64,000 bases of DNA from Cocos nucifera (lineage: Eukaryota; Streptophyta; Magnoliopsida; Arecales; Arecaceae): contig QRFJ01000057.1 of the NCBI GenBank assembly GCA_006176705.1, positions 463,712 to 527,711 of the forward strand, in the 5' to 3' direction. This document shows, one piece after another, positions 37,855 through 51,560 of this stretch; the stretch's first letter is position 1, and the number at the start of each line of letters is the position of its first letter. Under the pieces are notes generated by a model, which saw only the letters and a list, made by a program, of their open reading frames with translations, was not told where the DNA came from and did no database searches. Both the position numbers and the translations under genes were made by a program.

Positions 37855-38290
37855 AGAGGAGGGGTTAAAAAGGTAAGATGAAGAAGAATGGCAGTTATAG
37901 GGTTAGGAGATGATGGGAGGAGGGTAGGGTAGGGTAGGTTCTTGGGTCGTCTTTTCTGTGCTCTGTTTCTGTTCAAAGGTTTTGTTTGATTTTCGGGTGT
38001 AGTTGGATGTGTTTAATAGCATGTAGAGCTATCGAGAGATGAAAATATATGCAGATGTGGTAATTTTGTGATTTTGCGTTCCGTAAACAGTGCTGCAAGC
38101 ATGAGGTTATTATAAAAGTAGAGGGGATGGGAAGGGTCGTAAAAAGTTATCAGTGGTGGGCATAAGAATATATGGTTGCTAGAAAAGGGAAGTGTCACGT
38201 CCGCACAGCCTCTCTACCGTAAAAGGGCGAAAAAAAACAAAACAAAAATTTCCGGGAAAAGGAAAGGTGGTTTTTTTTTTTCTTTTTTTT
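37855..38290. other. 3' flank of BYPASS-like gene to end of block A
   Basis: Probably contains the 3' UTR. It includes a gggta-type short repeat (37921-37938). I see no canonical AATAAA. Block A identity ends in poly-T runs at 38271-38297. The same tail is present at 8974-9413. Confidence 0.6.
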
Positions 38291-40430
38291 TTTTTTTCAG
38301 TTCTCGATAAGACAAGCTCGAGGGGGGTCATTTATGGAGAACAGGGTATTTGGAGATATTAGAGAAGAAAGCAGGGTTTCTTTTTTAACTTGGTCTCTCC
38401 CTTCTCTTTTTGCTTTTCGTAGTGATGGTTCTTTCTTTCCTTCTATCATTAATGATTCCACTGGCACAAGAATAAGGAAAAGTGTGGCTGGAGATTCCTT
38501 GTTTATTTGAACTTAAAAAACAATAGGAAAGAGGGAAAAGAATGGAAGCCCGGTTGTGATGGAAGCTTTTGTCTGATTCGATTTGGCGTTCGACAGAAGA
38601 AGAAGGCGATGAAAAGCCTTCTGAACGGCAGCCTGACATGTCTGCTGCTTGATACCTGTCCTTTCTTCATCACTAAACCTCAAATCTCATCATATCAATA
38701 GGCTTCTAAATCTCATCATATCAATAGCCTTCCAAATCTCATGCCTATCACCTCTTATCAGAACCTGATACCTCTAATCCCCTTCACAAAGGATTCGAAA
38801 AAGAAAGGGATCTTCTCGAAAGCAAGGCACAAATGATAAGTTTCTAAATTCTTCTTAAACACTATCGGAGGATTAAATCATTTAGGAATTCATCAAACAA
38901 CCTGACCATCTCTTCCACCTTTAGACGATTAGGGGATCCACTTGCCCCCTTGGGGTCCTCGAGATAATAATGAGCCCTCCACCTACTAGGTAAGGTGCAA
39001 ATTCTCCAGCTAAACCACACTAATAGCTACCTAGTCTTTCAGTCTTAGCTCGAACTTTACTACAGCAGGAGACCTCTCAGGATTTAACTCTTCCATCAGA
39101 AAATTTTAATTTAAAAAAAAAAAAAAAAGAAAAAAAGAAGAAGGTAAGATGTAAGGCCGAATCAATCTCGATTTGATGCTAAACAAACCAAGCTTGAACC
39201 AGTCAAAACAAACACCAAGTTAATTTCAAGCCCAAGCAAAAATCGACCCAACTTGATCAGACTCGCTCAAATATATTTATATTATTATTTAGATCATGTA
39301 CTGACAGACCAAGGCTTTTGGAATCAATTAAATACTAATTCCAGCTTGAACTGAGCTTGATTCATCTTATATTAGTTTTAACTCGATCTCAAGCCAATCG
39401 ATCGGGATCATATTAGACTCGGCTTAAAATTAAGCTTGAGTTGAGCTTGAAATAATAGTAAACAAATAAAGCTCAATCCAACAGTCCAGGTTTGAAATTA
39501 GTATCAAACCAAGCTTTATCAAGCTCGGCATGATTACATCCCAAGTCAGATGTCCCCGAAATGAACCAGGAAGTGCGGAGTGTGTGGGTGGACCTGTTCA
39601 GCAATCATTGGACAACCCTATGGCAACATCACTACTTTCACATTCCATGCTGTTTTTTTTCCTGCTCTCGATCTGATAGATGACTCAGCCTCAGCACGAA
39701 CAACACCAGCAAATCATTGACATATCTTAGAGCAATTAACAATCAAGGTGAAAGCACAATAGGATACAACTGCTAAAGTTCTAGTGTTTGTTCCATAAAA
39801 TGTTGCTCCCAGCTCAGACAGGAATCCATTGCGTTTTTGGTCTCACCCAGTCAACCAACAGGTAAACTTACATTCAATTGTGGATAAACAAAATGGAATC
39901 TTTGCAAAACAAGCACAAAATACATAATTATGCAGAATTTACTCCATTTTGTAGAATTGTTGTAGCGTGACAACCTTTGGAGTCCATGCAACCATCAATT
40001 TAACAAATTCATTTAACCTCAATTGCAATCACAGTACAAAAAATCCAAAACCACATACACGTAGCACAAAACTGATTTTTCACAACACCATATAAACATC
40101 TTGCAACATATGCTGCATAGTGGAAGATGCAGATATGTCAAATTGTTTCCATACTTTATATCAGAGCAGAATGCCAAATTTACTGAAGGGCAAAAATAAA
40201 CATGACCATGCTAGATGGGTCTCTCGGCATCACATAATAGAAACCGCAAGATTAATAGAACAAGTTAAAGAGCACATGGCAACTTCTCAGCAATTTCAAC
40301 CATATACTAACAGAAAGGAGCAAAATTGGCATCAAGATTTGAAGCATCGATCTCATATATTTACAAAAAAAAAAAATGGCAGTACAGGTCACAGCAACAA
40401 ATCTGCGCTTCATTCATTTAGTGTATAAAT
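38291..40430. other. Intergenic DNA with dispersed-repeat debris, no gene seen
   Basis: A-rich and C/T-rich stretches, including an A-run at about 39112-39128. A region at 39150-39540 is rich in caagctt, gagcttg and aactcg words, like the repeat in SHMT intron 2. Short frames (61-102 codons) lack any domain or codon signature. The part nearest 40430 may belong to the 3' UTR of the SHMT gene. Confidence 0.55.
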
Positions 40431-40636
40431 AAAGCAAAACTGATGTAGGAGAGCACCAGGAATGTAGCAGGTTTTGGATTTCATCACCAACATGCATCTT
40501 TGTCGAAACCGATTTGATAATGAAGAGGCTCAAATTTACGGTGGTGTCTGAGAGTGCAGAGGATATGGCAAGGAATTTAGGAGAATTACCACTTGTTCTG
40601 CATATATAGCAAGATGCTCCACACATCATCTTCTAC

Positions 40637-43600
40637 TCATATGTCAAATCCTGGCATGGCAAACTGCGAAGCAAAGGCCTCAACACGGTCTCGAAGATCA
40701 ATAACATCTCTATTGCGCTGAAGACCTTTGAGAAACTCCTTTTGTAACTTCCCATGTTCTCTCTGCACGTGACTTGCGATTTGTGCAGCTCTCAGAAGAA
40801 ATTCAGCAATCGTTTCAAAATCTCCCTCCAAACAACCTCTTGTAGTCATGGCAGGGGTGCCTTTAGATAGCAAAACTAAAAGTGGTTATGAATTTTCCAA
40901 CAGTATGAAATGGTACATTTGAGATTAAGATTATTCCACTCACAAGCAAATACATTATACACATGCACTTGCACATGCACACAAACAAATGAGCACATAA
41001 AAATTATGGGACATTACCTATTCTCACTCCTGCAGGAGAGATCGCACCATTATCACCAAAGATGGGGGTTTTATTCAGTGTAATGTGGCAGGCCTCACAA
41101 ACCTTTTCAAAGTTCTTGCCTGTTCCAAATAAAGAAAATAAGGACCAAGAAATTCCTCAGCTAATTATATTTTGTACATAATGCATTACATCGATTGTTT
41201 TAATACCCTATTAAATAAAAAATAAGCTTGGATGACAAAAAATAAGGCTGCAAACAAACCAAGCTGCTCATGAGCAGCTCTTTGTTGGCTCAATGGTTAT
41301 TCATTTAAGCTTGGCTAAGCTGAAAAAACAAGCTGAGCTCGAACATTTTTTGGAGCTCAGCTCCATAAACAAGCCATGCCAGAACACTGGCTCTGTTCAA
41401 AAACAGTGGGAAAGCTCAAGTCTCCTCAATAAAAGCTCGGCTCAGAGCCAGCCAAGCTGAGATTCAGGCCGAGCTTGAACACTGTCTGAAGCTTTGCTCA
41501 AGCTCAAGCCTAGCTTGACCAGCTGCTCAAATATATCAAGCTGTGCCAAGCAGCCTGATACTCGGACCGGTTTGGCTCACCCCTAACAAAAAATGACCCT
41601 CGGAGAATTATGGATCCTGATATATGTGCGACCTATGTACGGCATCAGAGATGCACATAATTAACTTCTAGAAGTCAAGAATTTCTTAATTTTCCTAATG
41701 TTGTCTTGTCTGTTAAACATCAAAATGCTGTTCTGCATACAAAGCTAAAGTAAAGAATGTGGAAAAGTCAAGAAACTCAAACACCTTACCTGACCACAAA
41801 TTCTGTGCTGGAGAAGTCTTGATCTTGGTTGGAGAGCACGGCTACCAAAATAATTTCTCAAGAATGCACACTTCTAAAGTATTTAGTAGTTTAAGCCTGA
41901 TTAGTTTGATACTGTGTTCTCTTTCCTACATGCATCAATTTGTTATAAGAGCTTTATGGCTATTAGGCCTAATAGCTAGGACAAAGCCTACCAAAGTTGG
42001 AAGACCCATTATTCAAGCATACCCAATTGACTAGCTATGGAACTAGGCCAACTTCCTCCAGCAGTGGGCCAGGTCAGTGGAGTTTGCAAGTTAACCTTAC
42101 ATTTTGACATCACTACATATTTGAGAACCAACCTTAGTAGCACACTATTATGGTCTCACAATTTTCTAAACAACATAGAAATCCCCAAAAGAAAGGCATG
42201 GTGATTTATTATGGACCATAACTAACAATCATATGTTTAAATTTCTTTGATCAAAGATACTAGCCTTCCAAGCAAGACCAAAAACTCATATCTTGAGTTA
42301 GGATTCTTTGTCACAAAAAACGGGCAATAGGAAATAAAAACTCCCTCTTGTTACAATCAAACACTCAGGGTTATGCCTAGTAAGACCATTTGATAATAAC
42401 TCCATCAATGATAGGCCACATTTTGCTTTCCCCATCAGATCCTTGTGAAGTTTCTGGGATACAGATTAAATACCAGTAGACCCTTGTCCAACATAAAATG
42501 AACTCACTAATTCTCCACTCTTATCTCCATGGAAATATGAGCCATTGCCCTTCAGTAATAAGGACTCAGAGGCATGTTAAACTCTTAGCGTAGGCCCAAA
42601 GAAACCAAAAGTTGAGATACATCTATTTCTCACCCTTATTGTTGCTTGCAATACATGATTTCTGTGACCACTGCGTTCCTCTTAGTTGACAATAATCATG
42701 GGCCAAGAAGTTCTTTCCTCTCCAATCACCAAAATGATGATTTGCCTCTAGCATAAGCCACACTTGTCTTGCCTCTTCTTCTTCTTCTTCTTTCTTCTTC
42801 TTCTTCTTCTTTTCTTTTCTTTTCTTTTCTTTCTTTTTTTTTTGCATTTTTTTTCATATTCCATCAACTCCCAAAACTTCAGAGTGTGGGTCACCTGGTT
42901 AGATTCATGACACCAGAACCTCTAAAAACTCTTCTCTTCCTATAACTACACTAGCATCTCATCCCGTCCTAACATTTTGCCATTCACTCTAACTAAACCT
43001 CCATTATGGATACCCTAAATCAGCAGCCCTCTAACAAGAACTCCTCAGTATCCCATATTTGTCATGTTAGTTATACCTATAAATCTCACATCCATGAAAG
43101 TAGATTCTTATGGTTAAATGGATCCAATTATTCATTCCACTATAACCTTAACAAGGCATATAATTGATAAATGCTCCATTAAATGTTGAAATACCATCCA
43201 TGTTGATCAGGCTTTGGCAATTATTATCTAAAACCAGTAATTTATCATCCAAAGACATTCAACACACTAGTATATTATATTGCATTAGTACCAAAATTTA
43301 TCTTCCAAACACGGTGATCAAAAATAAGATATTGCATTAGTACCAAAACTTATCTTCCAACATGGTGATGAAAATATAGAAGGCACATAACACTCTCAAT
43401 GACAGGCTCATGTCAGAAAACTTACAAAACATGGTTTAAGAAAGAATGTTGGTGGTGATAATGCCTAGTTTTAGATATAAGCAGACAATCCTCACAATTT
43501 TCCTACACTATTTTAAATAACTATTCATGCTTAAGGATTTGTCTTTCAATAATCAGTGGAATGAATAACCTGGTTCAGGTTTTGTATTACCCAATTGCTT

Positions 43601-46600
43601 AATGCAACCATTGGCATTTAAAACATAACCAACCCAATGGTTGAGATGAGTGAACTGGCTTCAATTCCAAAGCTTAATCAACTAAAGTAGGATGTCCAAC
43701 ACGCCTCTCTTGTTAGGTAAAAGTCAAAATTCATTAGCAAGAAGATGTCACATGATCATTTAGGAAGTCCTTTCAACCCCTTCCTTGAAGAGTTTGTCCA
43801 CCTTCAAGTAAGAGGCCCTTAAACAAGTGAAGGTGAACTACCTTTCCAGAAGCACCATCACAAATTTCATAAGAAAGTCAAGATGGTATCCTTTCTCTCT
43901 TTAGCATAAGTGACAATATCCTGTAAAGCATCCTCAAAAATTATAGTTGCAGAATCATTCAGCGGCTGTAACTTGTACAGAATAACCCAGACAAATACTT
44001 AAAAAGAAATGGCCACATGAAGGTAGAAACAGAAAACAGAGAGAGAAGACATGAAAAAGAGGGGAAGGTTTGAAGATAAATGGAAAACTATGAAGCGATT
44101 AATAATTTAAAAATGCAATGCTTCTCCTCCATTTGCTAATGGAGAACCCAATCTCTATGTTAATCAATAATGTCACACCATTGTCATTCATCAAAATTAA
44201 ATAAAACATATCAAGATATAAAGGTCCCCTGTAGGCTTGATAAGAATTTATTAACATGCTCAAGAAAACATAACCATGCCAAGAAAGCAATAAGAACTGT
44301 AAAAGGTTCTAAATACCTGTTAACCCAAATGTTCTTAGATCCCAAAGTAGCAAATGATTATCTGTACCCCCAGTGACTAATCTGCAATTTCTTCTCAGCA
44401 AAGCAGATGCTAATGCTTGAGCATTTTTCTTAACCTGCTGAATATATGCTTTATACTCAGGTGTAGCCACTTGCTTTAATGCTATTGCCAAAGCAGCTAT
44501 ATGGTTATTGTGAGGCCCCCCTTGAAGTGATGGGAAAACAGCAAAATTTATCCTATCTTCAAAATCATACTGCTCACTCTCGTCTGCTTGACCACTAGAA
44601 AATCCATGCTTCCTCATCTTTCTTCCTTTTCTGAAAAAGATTATACCACCCCTAGGACCCCGAAGGCTTTTGTGAGTCGTTGAAGTAACAATATCACAAT
44701 AGTCAAATGGGCTAAGGCACTCCTGCACATGGTAACACCAACATGCAATCAACAGTGCTGATATATATATACAAATATCTGACAGAAATTTTTCCTACAC
44801 CGTTGAATACTCATGAGATACATGATGAGCAGAATTGACTCTACAAATATATGTTTAAACAAATATTAAAAACTTCAAACAATTGAAGCTAAAATGGGAC
44901 TCAAATCTTGCTATTTCAAGAGCTAATAATGAGCAGCATATTAACTACTTTGTTTTAGCCAGGATGAATATACCAAAATCCCCTATAGCGAGCAGATGCA
45001 TATTCAGAAGCAAAGTTGGCAACCATTACTTCAATGTTGGTAGCTGAGAGCTATGCAAAATAAGCCTGGTAAAAAAAAATGAGTAGAAAACATTAACTAA
45101 ATTCTCCCCAGTACTTTGAACAAATGATAGCCGGTTCCTTCCTAATGCGATCATGAAGTTAACCTGACTCTTAATTTGTTTTGTTAAATACATAAACTTG
45201 GTAGCTCTGTGCCACTTTTTATTGCATCATCATATTGAACATGGACTAGAGATTAATACATATCTAGGTACTCAAGAGATGCTCGCACTAGTAATGCTGT
45301 TTTTGTAAGTCCAGTCAGCAAATTAATGATACCCATGCATTTCATTGCAGGTCATGTTTCCACAAACATGACCATTTTTTTCACGTATTCAACAAGCAAG
45401 GGATATCGTCAAGGTTTTACGACTAGCATAGCTCATCTAACGTTAACAGTTCTATGAACAAATAAAAGGCTAGTGAAAATTATAAACAACTTAATGTTCT
45501 GCTTTCAGTTTATCCTTTTCATTTTCAAAGAATGCCTTTTTTCCATGACCCTGACCTTTTTTGTCCAATTTCTATTTCAGTTGTCACCTAATCCGTTAAT
45601 CCAACTAATATTATCTATATAACCTTTTCAAGATGGATTACATTGCTGCATGTAAAACTGTTACTATTAGTATCCAAGCTTATGATTTACAAAGTTTTAA
45701 ATATCAGGACTCATTTGAAAATCATGCATTTTGCACTGGATCACATGGAAGTTCTCATACTTTTCAACAAGGACCAAAATTTTACTCCTTTATTCTCTCT
45801 CATGATAAATTTTATGTTCCCCCTTCATGATTTTTCACCCTAGGTTGCTGCCCTTCTTTTCAACCATTTTAAGTTTAAGGTGTTACCGCTGTCAAGTCAT
45901 TTTTTTTTTAAAAGAAAATTAGCTTTTCTTTTCAGTGACTTCTATCAGAGTGAACAAAATTAAAAAACATGCAATTTTCCTTTTCCCATATATATATGTT
46001 TTATACCAAAAGGTTTGAAGCTATTTAGCATCATGCTTATCCAGAGCACTCCAACTCTTAAAGCATTACTAGATATAGTGTTTTCGCTGGTCATTCAACA
46101 ACTTCCATTATTTGTATCATTTTAGCATATCATAATCCACCTAATGGAAGAAACAGCTTAATTAAACTATAACAACATCAGCCTCCATATCAATCAAATC
46201 AAAAACTAGCATGACATATGAAGACAAATTCTGCTTATCCTTATTTTGCGACACCAGGTATTTACCCCAGAAAAAGATATTTTGAGAAACAGGTAAGTGC
46301 AAATTGGATATTGCCTACACGAAAATCAAGTACTTTAACACCTAGGCTATTTAACAATTCTAAGCAATGAATTGACCTAAAAATTATATAAGAAAAAAAG
46401 AAGTTTTCCAGAGAAAATAATTCACCTTGGCTGCCACAAGCCCGCTAATGTGAGCCATATCACACATCAACACTGCCCCACACTTGTCCGCAATCTGTCT
46501 AAGCCGAGGATAGTCCCACTCCCTGGGATAAGAGCTCCCTCCACAGATTAGTATCTTTGGGCGGTAATCCATCGCCCTGTCCTCAAGCCTATCATAGTCG

Positions 46601-47469
46601 ATATACCCTGTATGAGGATTTACTTTATATGACAAGCTTTCAAAGAATATTGAAGCCCCTGATATCTTCTTGCCACTGGGTGTATGGTAGCCATGACTCA
46701 CATGCCCACCTGACGGTGATTCCAAACCCATGATTCGATCCTTCGGGAGCAAAAGCCCCGTATATACCGCAAAGTTAGCAGAGGTACACGAGTATGGCTG
46801 GACGTTCACACCCCAGCTCTCTGAATCAAGGCCAAAGGCTGCAAGGGCACGATTGCAGCAGAGCCGCTCAATTCGATCAATATACTGGTTCCCGCCGTAG
46901 TACCGGGCACCGGGCATTCCCTCAGAGTACTTGTTGGTCAGGTGGCTACCAAGGGCCTCGAGCACCGCGCGGCACACGAAATTCTCCGAGGCGACAAGCT
47001 CGATCCCCCGGACCTGCCGCTGCCTCTCCTTCTCCATGAGATCGAACACGTCCGGGTCCGCGGTGGAGAGAGGCTGGTTTCCCCAGGCCCGGATGGTGGC
47101 CCGCCGAGACTCGAGGTCAGGCCCCACGGCGGCTCTCTTCGATGGATGCAGCGACGTCGACGAGCAAGAAGACGAGGACTCCCCCCTTCGCTGCCTCTTG
47201 AGGCACATCGGGTACCCCAAGATGCTGAATTCCTCCGGCCGCTGCTCGTCGTCGGACTCGTCAGGATCGTTGGCCCCGACGGAGGAGGCATCGCCGAGAT
47301 TCTCCGACTGCTGGTCGAGGAGCTGGAGGGGGATCTGGGATGGTTCGCCGACGCTGGGATCGATCTGAAGGATGACGGAGTCATCAGCGATGGGGCCGCG
47401 AGGTGGCGCCGCTGCGTGGGGGCGGTTGAACGCTAACGAGAGATCGGATTGGGGGAGGGTGAGATCCAT
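40637..47469 (-). CDS. Serine hydroxymethyltransferase with long N-terminal extension (SHM6/SHM7-like)
   Basis: PLP enzyme converting serine and tetrahydrofolate to glycine and 5,10-methylene-THF. Four exons on the minus strand: 47469-46426, 44722-44317, 41119-41018 and 40860-40637, giving 591 residues. All introns are GT-AG (1703, 3197 and 157 bases). Residues 1-130 or so are an acidic/basic extension with a KRQRR cluster and no obvious transit peptide; the catalytic domain follows. Visible signatures are SEGMPGARYYGGNQYID, the CDMAHISGL segment with the PLP-contacting Asp and His, and the lysine of STTHKSLRGPRGG (about K366), expected to form the Schiff base. The C-terminus ends in a typical Phe-rich helix. 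Length and the N-terminal extension match the plant SHM6/SHM7 branch (near 600 residues), of which Arabidopsis SHM7/MSA1 is reported nuclear. A nuclear or cytosolic location is therefore an inference. Exon 1 is very GC-rich. Confidence 0.92.
41240..41585. repeat. Dispersed repeat in SHMT intron 2
   Basis: Dense in caagct, gagctc, agctcg and aagcttg words and ending near ggtttggctcacccctaac. This is the composition of a dispersed element common in plant intergenic DNA. A similar stretch lies at 39150-39540. Neither has visible coding potential. Confidence 0.5.
42771..42845. repeat. Pyrimidine microsatellite in SHMT intron 2
   Basis: Runs of ctt followed by ttttc units and a T-run on the plus strand, which is purine-rich on the transcribed gene's sense strand. 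The Lys-rich frame on the minus strand is an artefact of the repeat. Confidence 0.85.
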
Positions 47470-47644
47470 GGTGACGGGAGTTCAAGGTGCCAAAACCGTA
47501 ACCCTAGCCTCAGATATAGGCGGCGGGGGAGGAGCAGCAGTGACAATGACAACAACAGAAGCACCGGCGGAAGCAATAGCGGATGGAGGAAAAGGGAGGG
47601 CGAGGAGAAGCTTCCATTAATGGCGATCGGAGGAATAAGATAGA

Positions 47645-47676
47645 GAGCGAGCGAGCGAGCGAGCGAGCGAGCGAGA
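47645..47676. repeat. GCGA microsatellite in the SHMT 5' region
   Basis: About eight copies of gcga, giving a CGCT repeat on the sense strand, 176-207 bases upstream of the SHMT ATG. That is probably inside the 5' UTR or core promoter. No TATA box is visible on the minus strand nearby. Confidence 0.8.
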
Positions 47677-47699
47677 GGGAGATAAAAGGCCCGAAGGAA

Positions 47700-48440
47700 G
47701 TCTAAACGTAGCCGTGGAAGAACAATGCACCTGGACGGGATTCGGGTTGAATCCCGCGGATCCGCCTCGTTCTCACCGGAGGGATCGGGTTACCGTCCCG
47801 GTTTTTTTTTTTTTTGTTATATCCGTATCACTCCCGTGGAAGTTAATGCCCGTTCTACCTGTGCTACCACCCAACCGGCACCGTTCCGGGTTTTAATATC
47901 AAACTTTTCTTTATTTCCAAGTCTCGTCAAAGAAATGATGCGTCAAGGCACGTTTCATTAGGAGATTGGTTGCTCATCCGAAACTCACCAATCTACTGGT
48001 GCCACGTTGCAGAGCCTGTTTGGAGGATGGGAGTTGTGAATAGGACGGCTGAGCTGGAGTAGGAGAGATGGGGGAGGAGGAGCGGAACCGTGCTGCGTGC
48101 GTGTGGATAGGATATTCGCGGAGGCTGAGTTGTCTTGAATTGGACGGACAGCTCGTGTAGCCTCGGTGCACCGAAGGAAGCTTCGAGGAAGGGGAGAGGC
48201 GGGAAGGCGACCATTCCGAATGGGGGTTGGTCTACCAAACGATGGCCGGCGGTTTCTTAGGGTATCCTATGAATTCGAAGGAGATCAAACAAAGAAAATT
48301 CTACGTTTTTGATCATTTTTATGAGGGTCTAGTTTCAAGATATTTTAACTATTCTAACCAAGCAACCATGAATTTCATGATCTCCAACCACGTGGACATC
48401 CGGGACCAAACCAACGCATATATAATATTTATGGACTCGT
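47700..48440. other. SHMT upstream region
   Basis: A GC-rich part nearest the gene, a T-run at 47801-47814, then mixed sequence. The words gcagagcctgtttgga (48009) and ctaaccaagcaacc (48354) resemble ends of common plant miniature transposons. I could not define matching inverted ends, so no element is called. Confidence 0.4.
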
Positions 48441-50490
48441 TTAAAAAATAATAATAATAAAAAATTAAAAAATTAAAAATTATATTTTTGAAATAAAATT
48501 TTGATATGGTTGATTGATCTAGAAAAATAATTTATTGAAGAATGGCTTGATTGAATATTCATTTTTCTAAAAAAATTATATAAAATACCTATTATATCTT
48601 TAATAGATGTAAGATCATATATTTTTATTTTTAAATTTTATATAAATAATAATATTATATTATATTAATATAAAAATAATATTAATATATTATAATATAA
48701 TATTACATCATAATAATTTATTATATTTATATATAATATATAATATATTATATATAATATATGTTAAATATTTTAATATTTTAATATAATAAATTTATTA
48801 ATATTTTAAAAAATATTATATTAATATAAATACAATATTAATATAAATAAAAATATTATATTAATATAAATATTAAAATATAATAAATATTATAATATTA
48901 ATATAATATTATATTATTACTATTCAATATTTCATCCTAACTATCTATGGTATTTTACAAAATCTTAGCCATAGATCTTAAAAATAATTTTTTTTTAAAA
49001 AAAAAGCAATACCACTTTTCATCCCCCGTGAAGTGCCAAAATCTACATCCTTCATGAATTTTAATTTTTCATGAAATATGAAAAATGATTTTAGAGCTTT
49101 CTCCATTCTTTCTTCTTTTAAAACTTCGACCAAATAAAGGCCTCCCTCTCTACTTTCTAAAAATTGCCTCTTTCCCTCTTCACTTTCTATGAATCAAATG
49201 AGTCCTATAGGTACGTACATCAATGGTGGGGAAGTCCTCTTACAAAAGCTTTAATAAGCACATACATTTAGGTGATATTTTTCCAACATTATTTTAGCAA
49301 ACTTTTAAATTTTATTTTTAATGGCCATGAGATTTAACCAACCAAACACATATAAAGTAAAATATCTGGCCAACATGATTTAGTTTGATAATCCTACTAG
49401 TTATGATAACATAAATGTTAAGAAAATAACAATTATACATCGTTATCCATGAAAGATAATTAACCAATTACAATAATATAAGTGAAAACAAGAGTGTTGT
49501 CGAGGTATTAGTTATCTCTTGTATGCTACAGCTAGAGGGAGACAGCAAATATGGTTTTTAGAAGATCATGAAATCTGCTCGACATATTAAGTTATATAAT
49601 ATTATTAATAAAATTATTTTAATAATATAGGATACTATTTAATTTGATAATTATGTCTGGTATGTAGACCTATCCATCATTATGGGTTATGATGTGGACA
49701 ATTAGGTGGCATTTGGTATGAGATACTAAATAATTATAAAAGTAAAAGTGATGAGATTACTATATCTGTATAACTTATGTAGTAATATCAAACTCATCCT
49801 TGAGGACCGATTTTTAAAATTTCTCTAGAGTAATGATATTGAGCTAAAATTTTGGAACAAAAATACCCCAACTCCAACGGAAAAATTATTTTCAAAAATG
49901 TTGGGCTCTGGAAATAAAAATTATTCTAGATAGGAAGGTTTTGATAATCCCATAAAAAAATTTCTTCTAGTTGAGAAGGTTTGATAATTTTTTGAAGTTA
50001 TTTTAATAGGTTTTGATTAATTTGCAGTCTTATTAAATTAGTTTGAAATAACATGTTCTGATAATTTGATTTACATTCATATATATATTTTTCTATATAT
50101 AATTTATTTGATAATTTTATTTCATAGTTGTGTTGTGATATTTTGATTTACATTCTATATATAATCTATTTGAGAATTTTATTTCATAGTTGCAAAATAT
50201 ATGAAATACATCAAAGATGGTTTTAATACCACATGATTAATAATCTTGGATCCTCATGTTATATCAAATAGCTTAATTGTGAGTATCTGATGATGTTTAA
50301 TTATTAGAACATAGCATATATCAAACATAATGATCTTAGATCATTGAAGACTAAATTAATTTCATATGAAGATGATCAAAGATCACCATAACAACCCTAT
50401 TTGAGCCACCAAATGTCTCCTTAATGTGTTTACCTTCGTTTTAACAGGCAATAGTCTATAGGTAAATAAATAATTAACCCCAATGGCAAT

Positions 50491-50491
50491 A

Positions 50492-50527
<36 letters not shown>

Positions 50528-50536
50528 TATATATAT
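50491..50536. repeat. ACAT/AT compound microsatellite
   Basis: About seven acat units run directly into about eight at units. Likely length-variable between individuals. Confidence 0.9.
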
Positions 50537-51115
50537 GATTTTACATTCATTTTACTTTATATTTTTGACTTCTTTACTATACTAGAGAAATATAAAACTA
50601 AATTCAAAGGAGAAAAAGTTAAAATTTATAGGAGCCAAGTGAAGATCCGGTTATCTTTCTTATATGATAACCAACGAACACCTGGTATTTTTTGACCGAT
50701 ACTAATCATTCGATAAGAATCCCATGGTTATTATCAATGGCAGATATAGAAATTTTACTTTGTATGATTAATATAATAAAAGAAGTAAAGGAGTCATGGA
50801 TGAAGAATGAAAATAATAATAATAATAAAATATTATTTTAAAAAAAAATAAAAAATATAAAAGTGATAATGTATAATATTTTAATTATCTTTTATAATAA
50901 AATATTATAAAAAAGCATATAGAAAAATCTTAAATATTATTAAATATTAAAATTATAATACTTAACTAAAAATTATTCTAATTATATATTTGATATGAGT
51001 AAAAAAATGAAAAGACAAAAAAAAAATATTACCAAAAAAAAAGCTAAAAGAGACATACCAGGTTGAGAAAAGAGACAAAAATAAAATATAGTTTTCTATT
51101 ATATTTGATTGATTG

Positions 51116-51560
51116 GAGCATAAAAAATAAATTGATGTGTGATTTAAATATAAAAGATGGATGAATGAGGACCAGGAGATTGGAGTAGGGCATTAAAAGA
51201 TAAATAAAAAAGTAATGAATAAAAAAAAGAATAAGAGAGAGAGAAGGATAGGTCAAAGTAGCATGATAGAGGAAAAGAGAGATAGAATATGTGAGTCATT
51301 AAAGAGAAAAAATGGATGTCATAATTACTATTTTCATCTTTTGATGTGATCCTTATAGAATATAAAAAATAAATTGATATGAAATTTAAATATAAGAGAT
51401 GGATATATAGGATTTGGATGGGCATTAAAAGATAAATAAGAAAATAATTAATAAAGAAATAAAATAAAAGAGAGAGAGGGAGAGAGATCAAAGTGATGTG
51501 AGAGAGGAAGAAAAGGAAAGAGAAGATGTGAGTCATTAAAGAGAGATAATATAGGTTATA
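51116..51560. repeat. Two diverged direct repeats of about 200 bp
   Basis: Units at about 51116-51320 and 51356-51560 share the order: cataaaaaataaattgat or near variant, atttaaatata, gggcattaaaagataaata, a gag-rich run, then gtgagtcattaaagaga. Divergence is substantial, so this is an old tandem duplication. Confidence 0.7.

Noticed and set aside
46931..47436. Long plus-strand and alternate minus-strand frames over SHMT exon 1
   Set aside because: Shadow frames caused by the very high GC content of the true exon; their products are Arg/Pro/Ser-rich with no domain.
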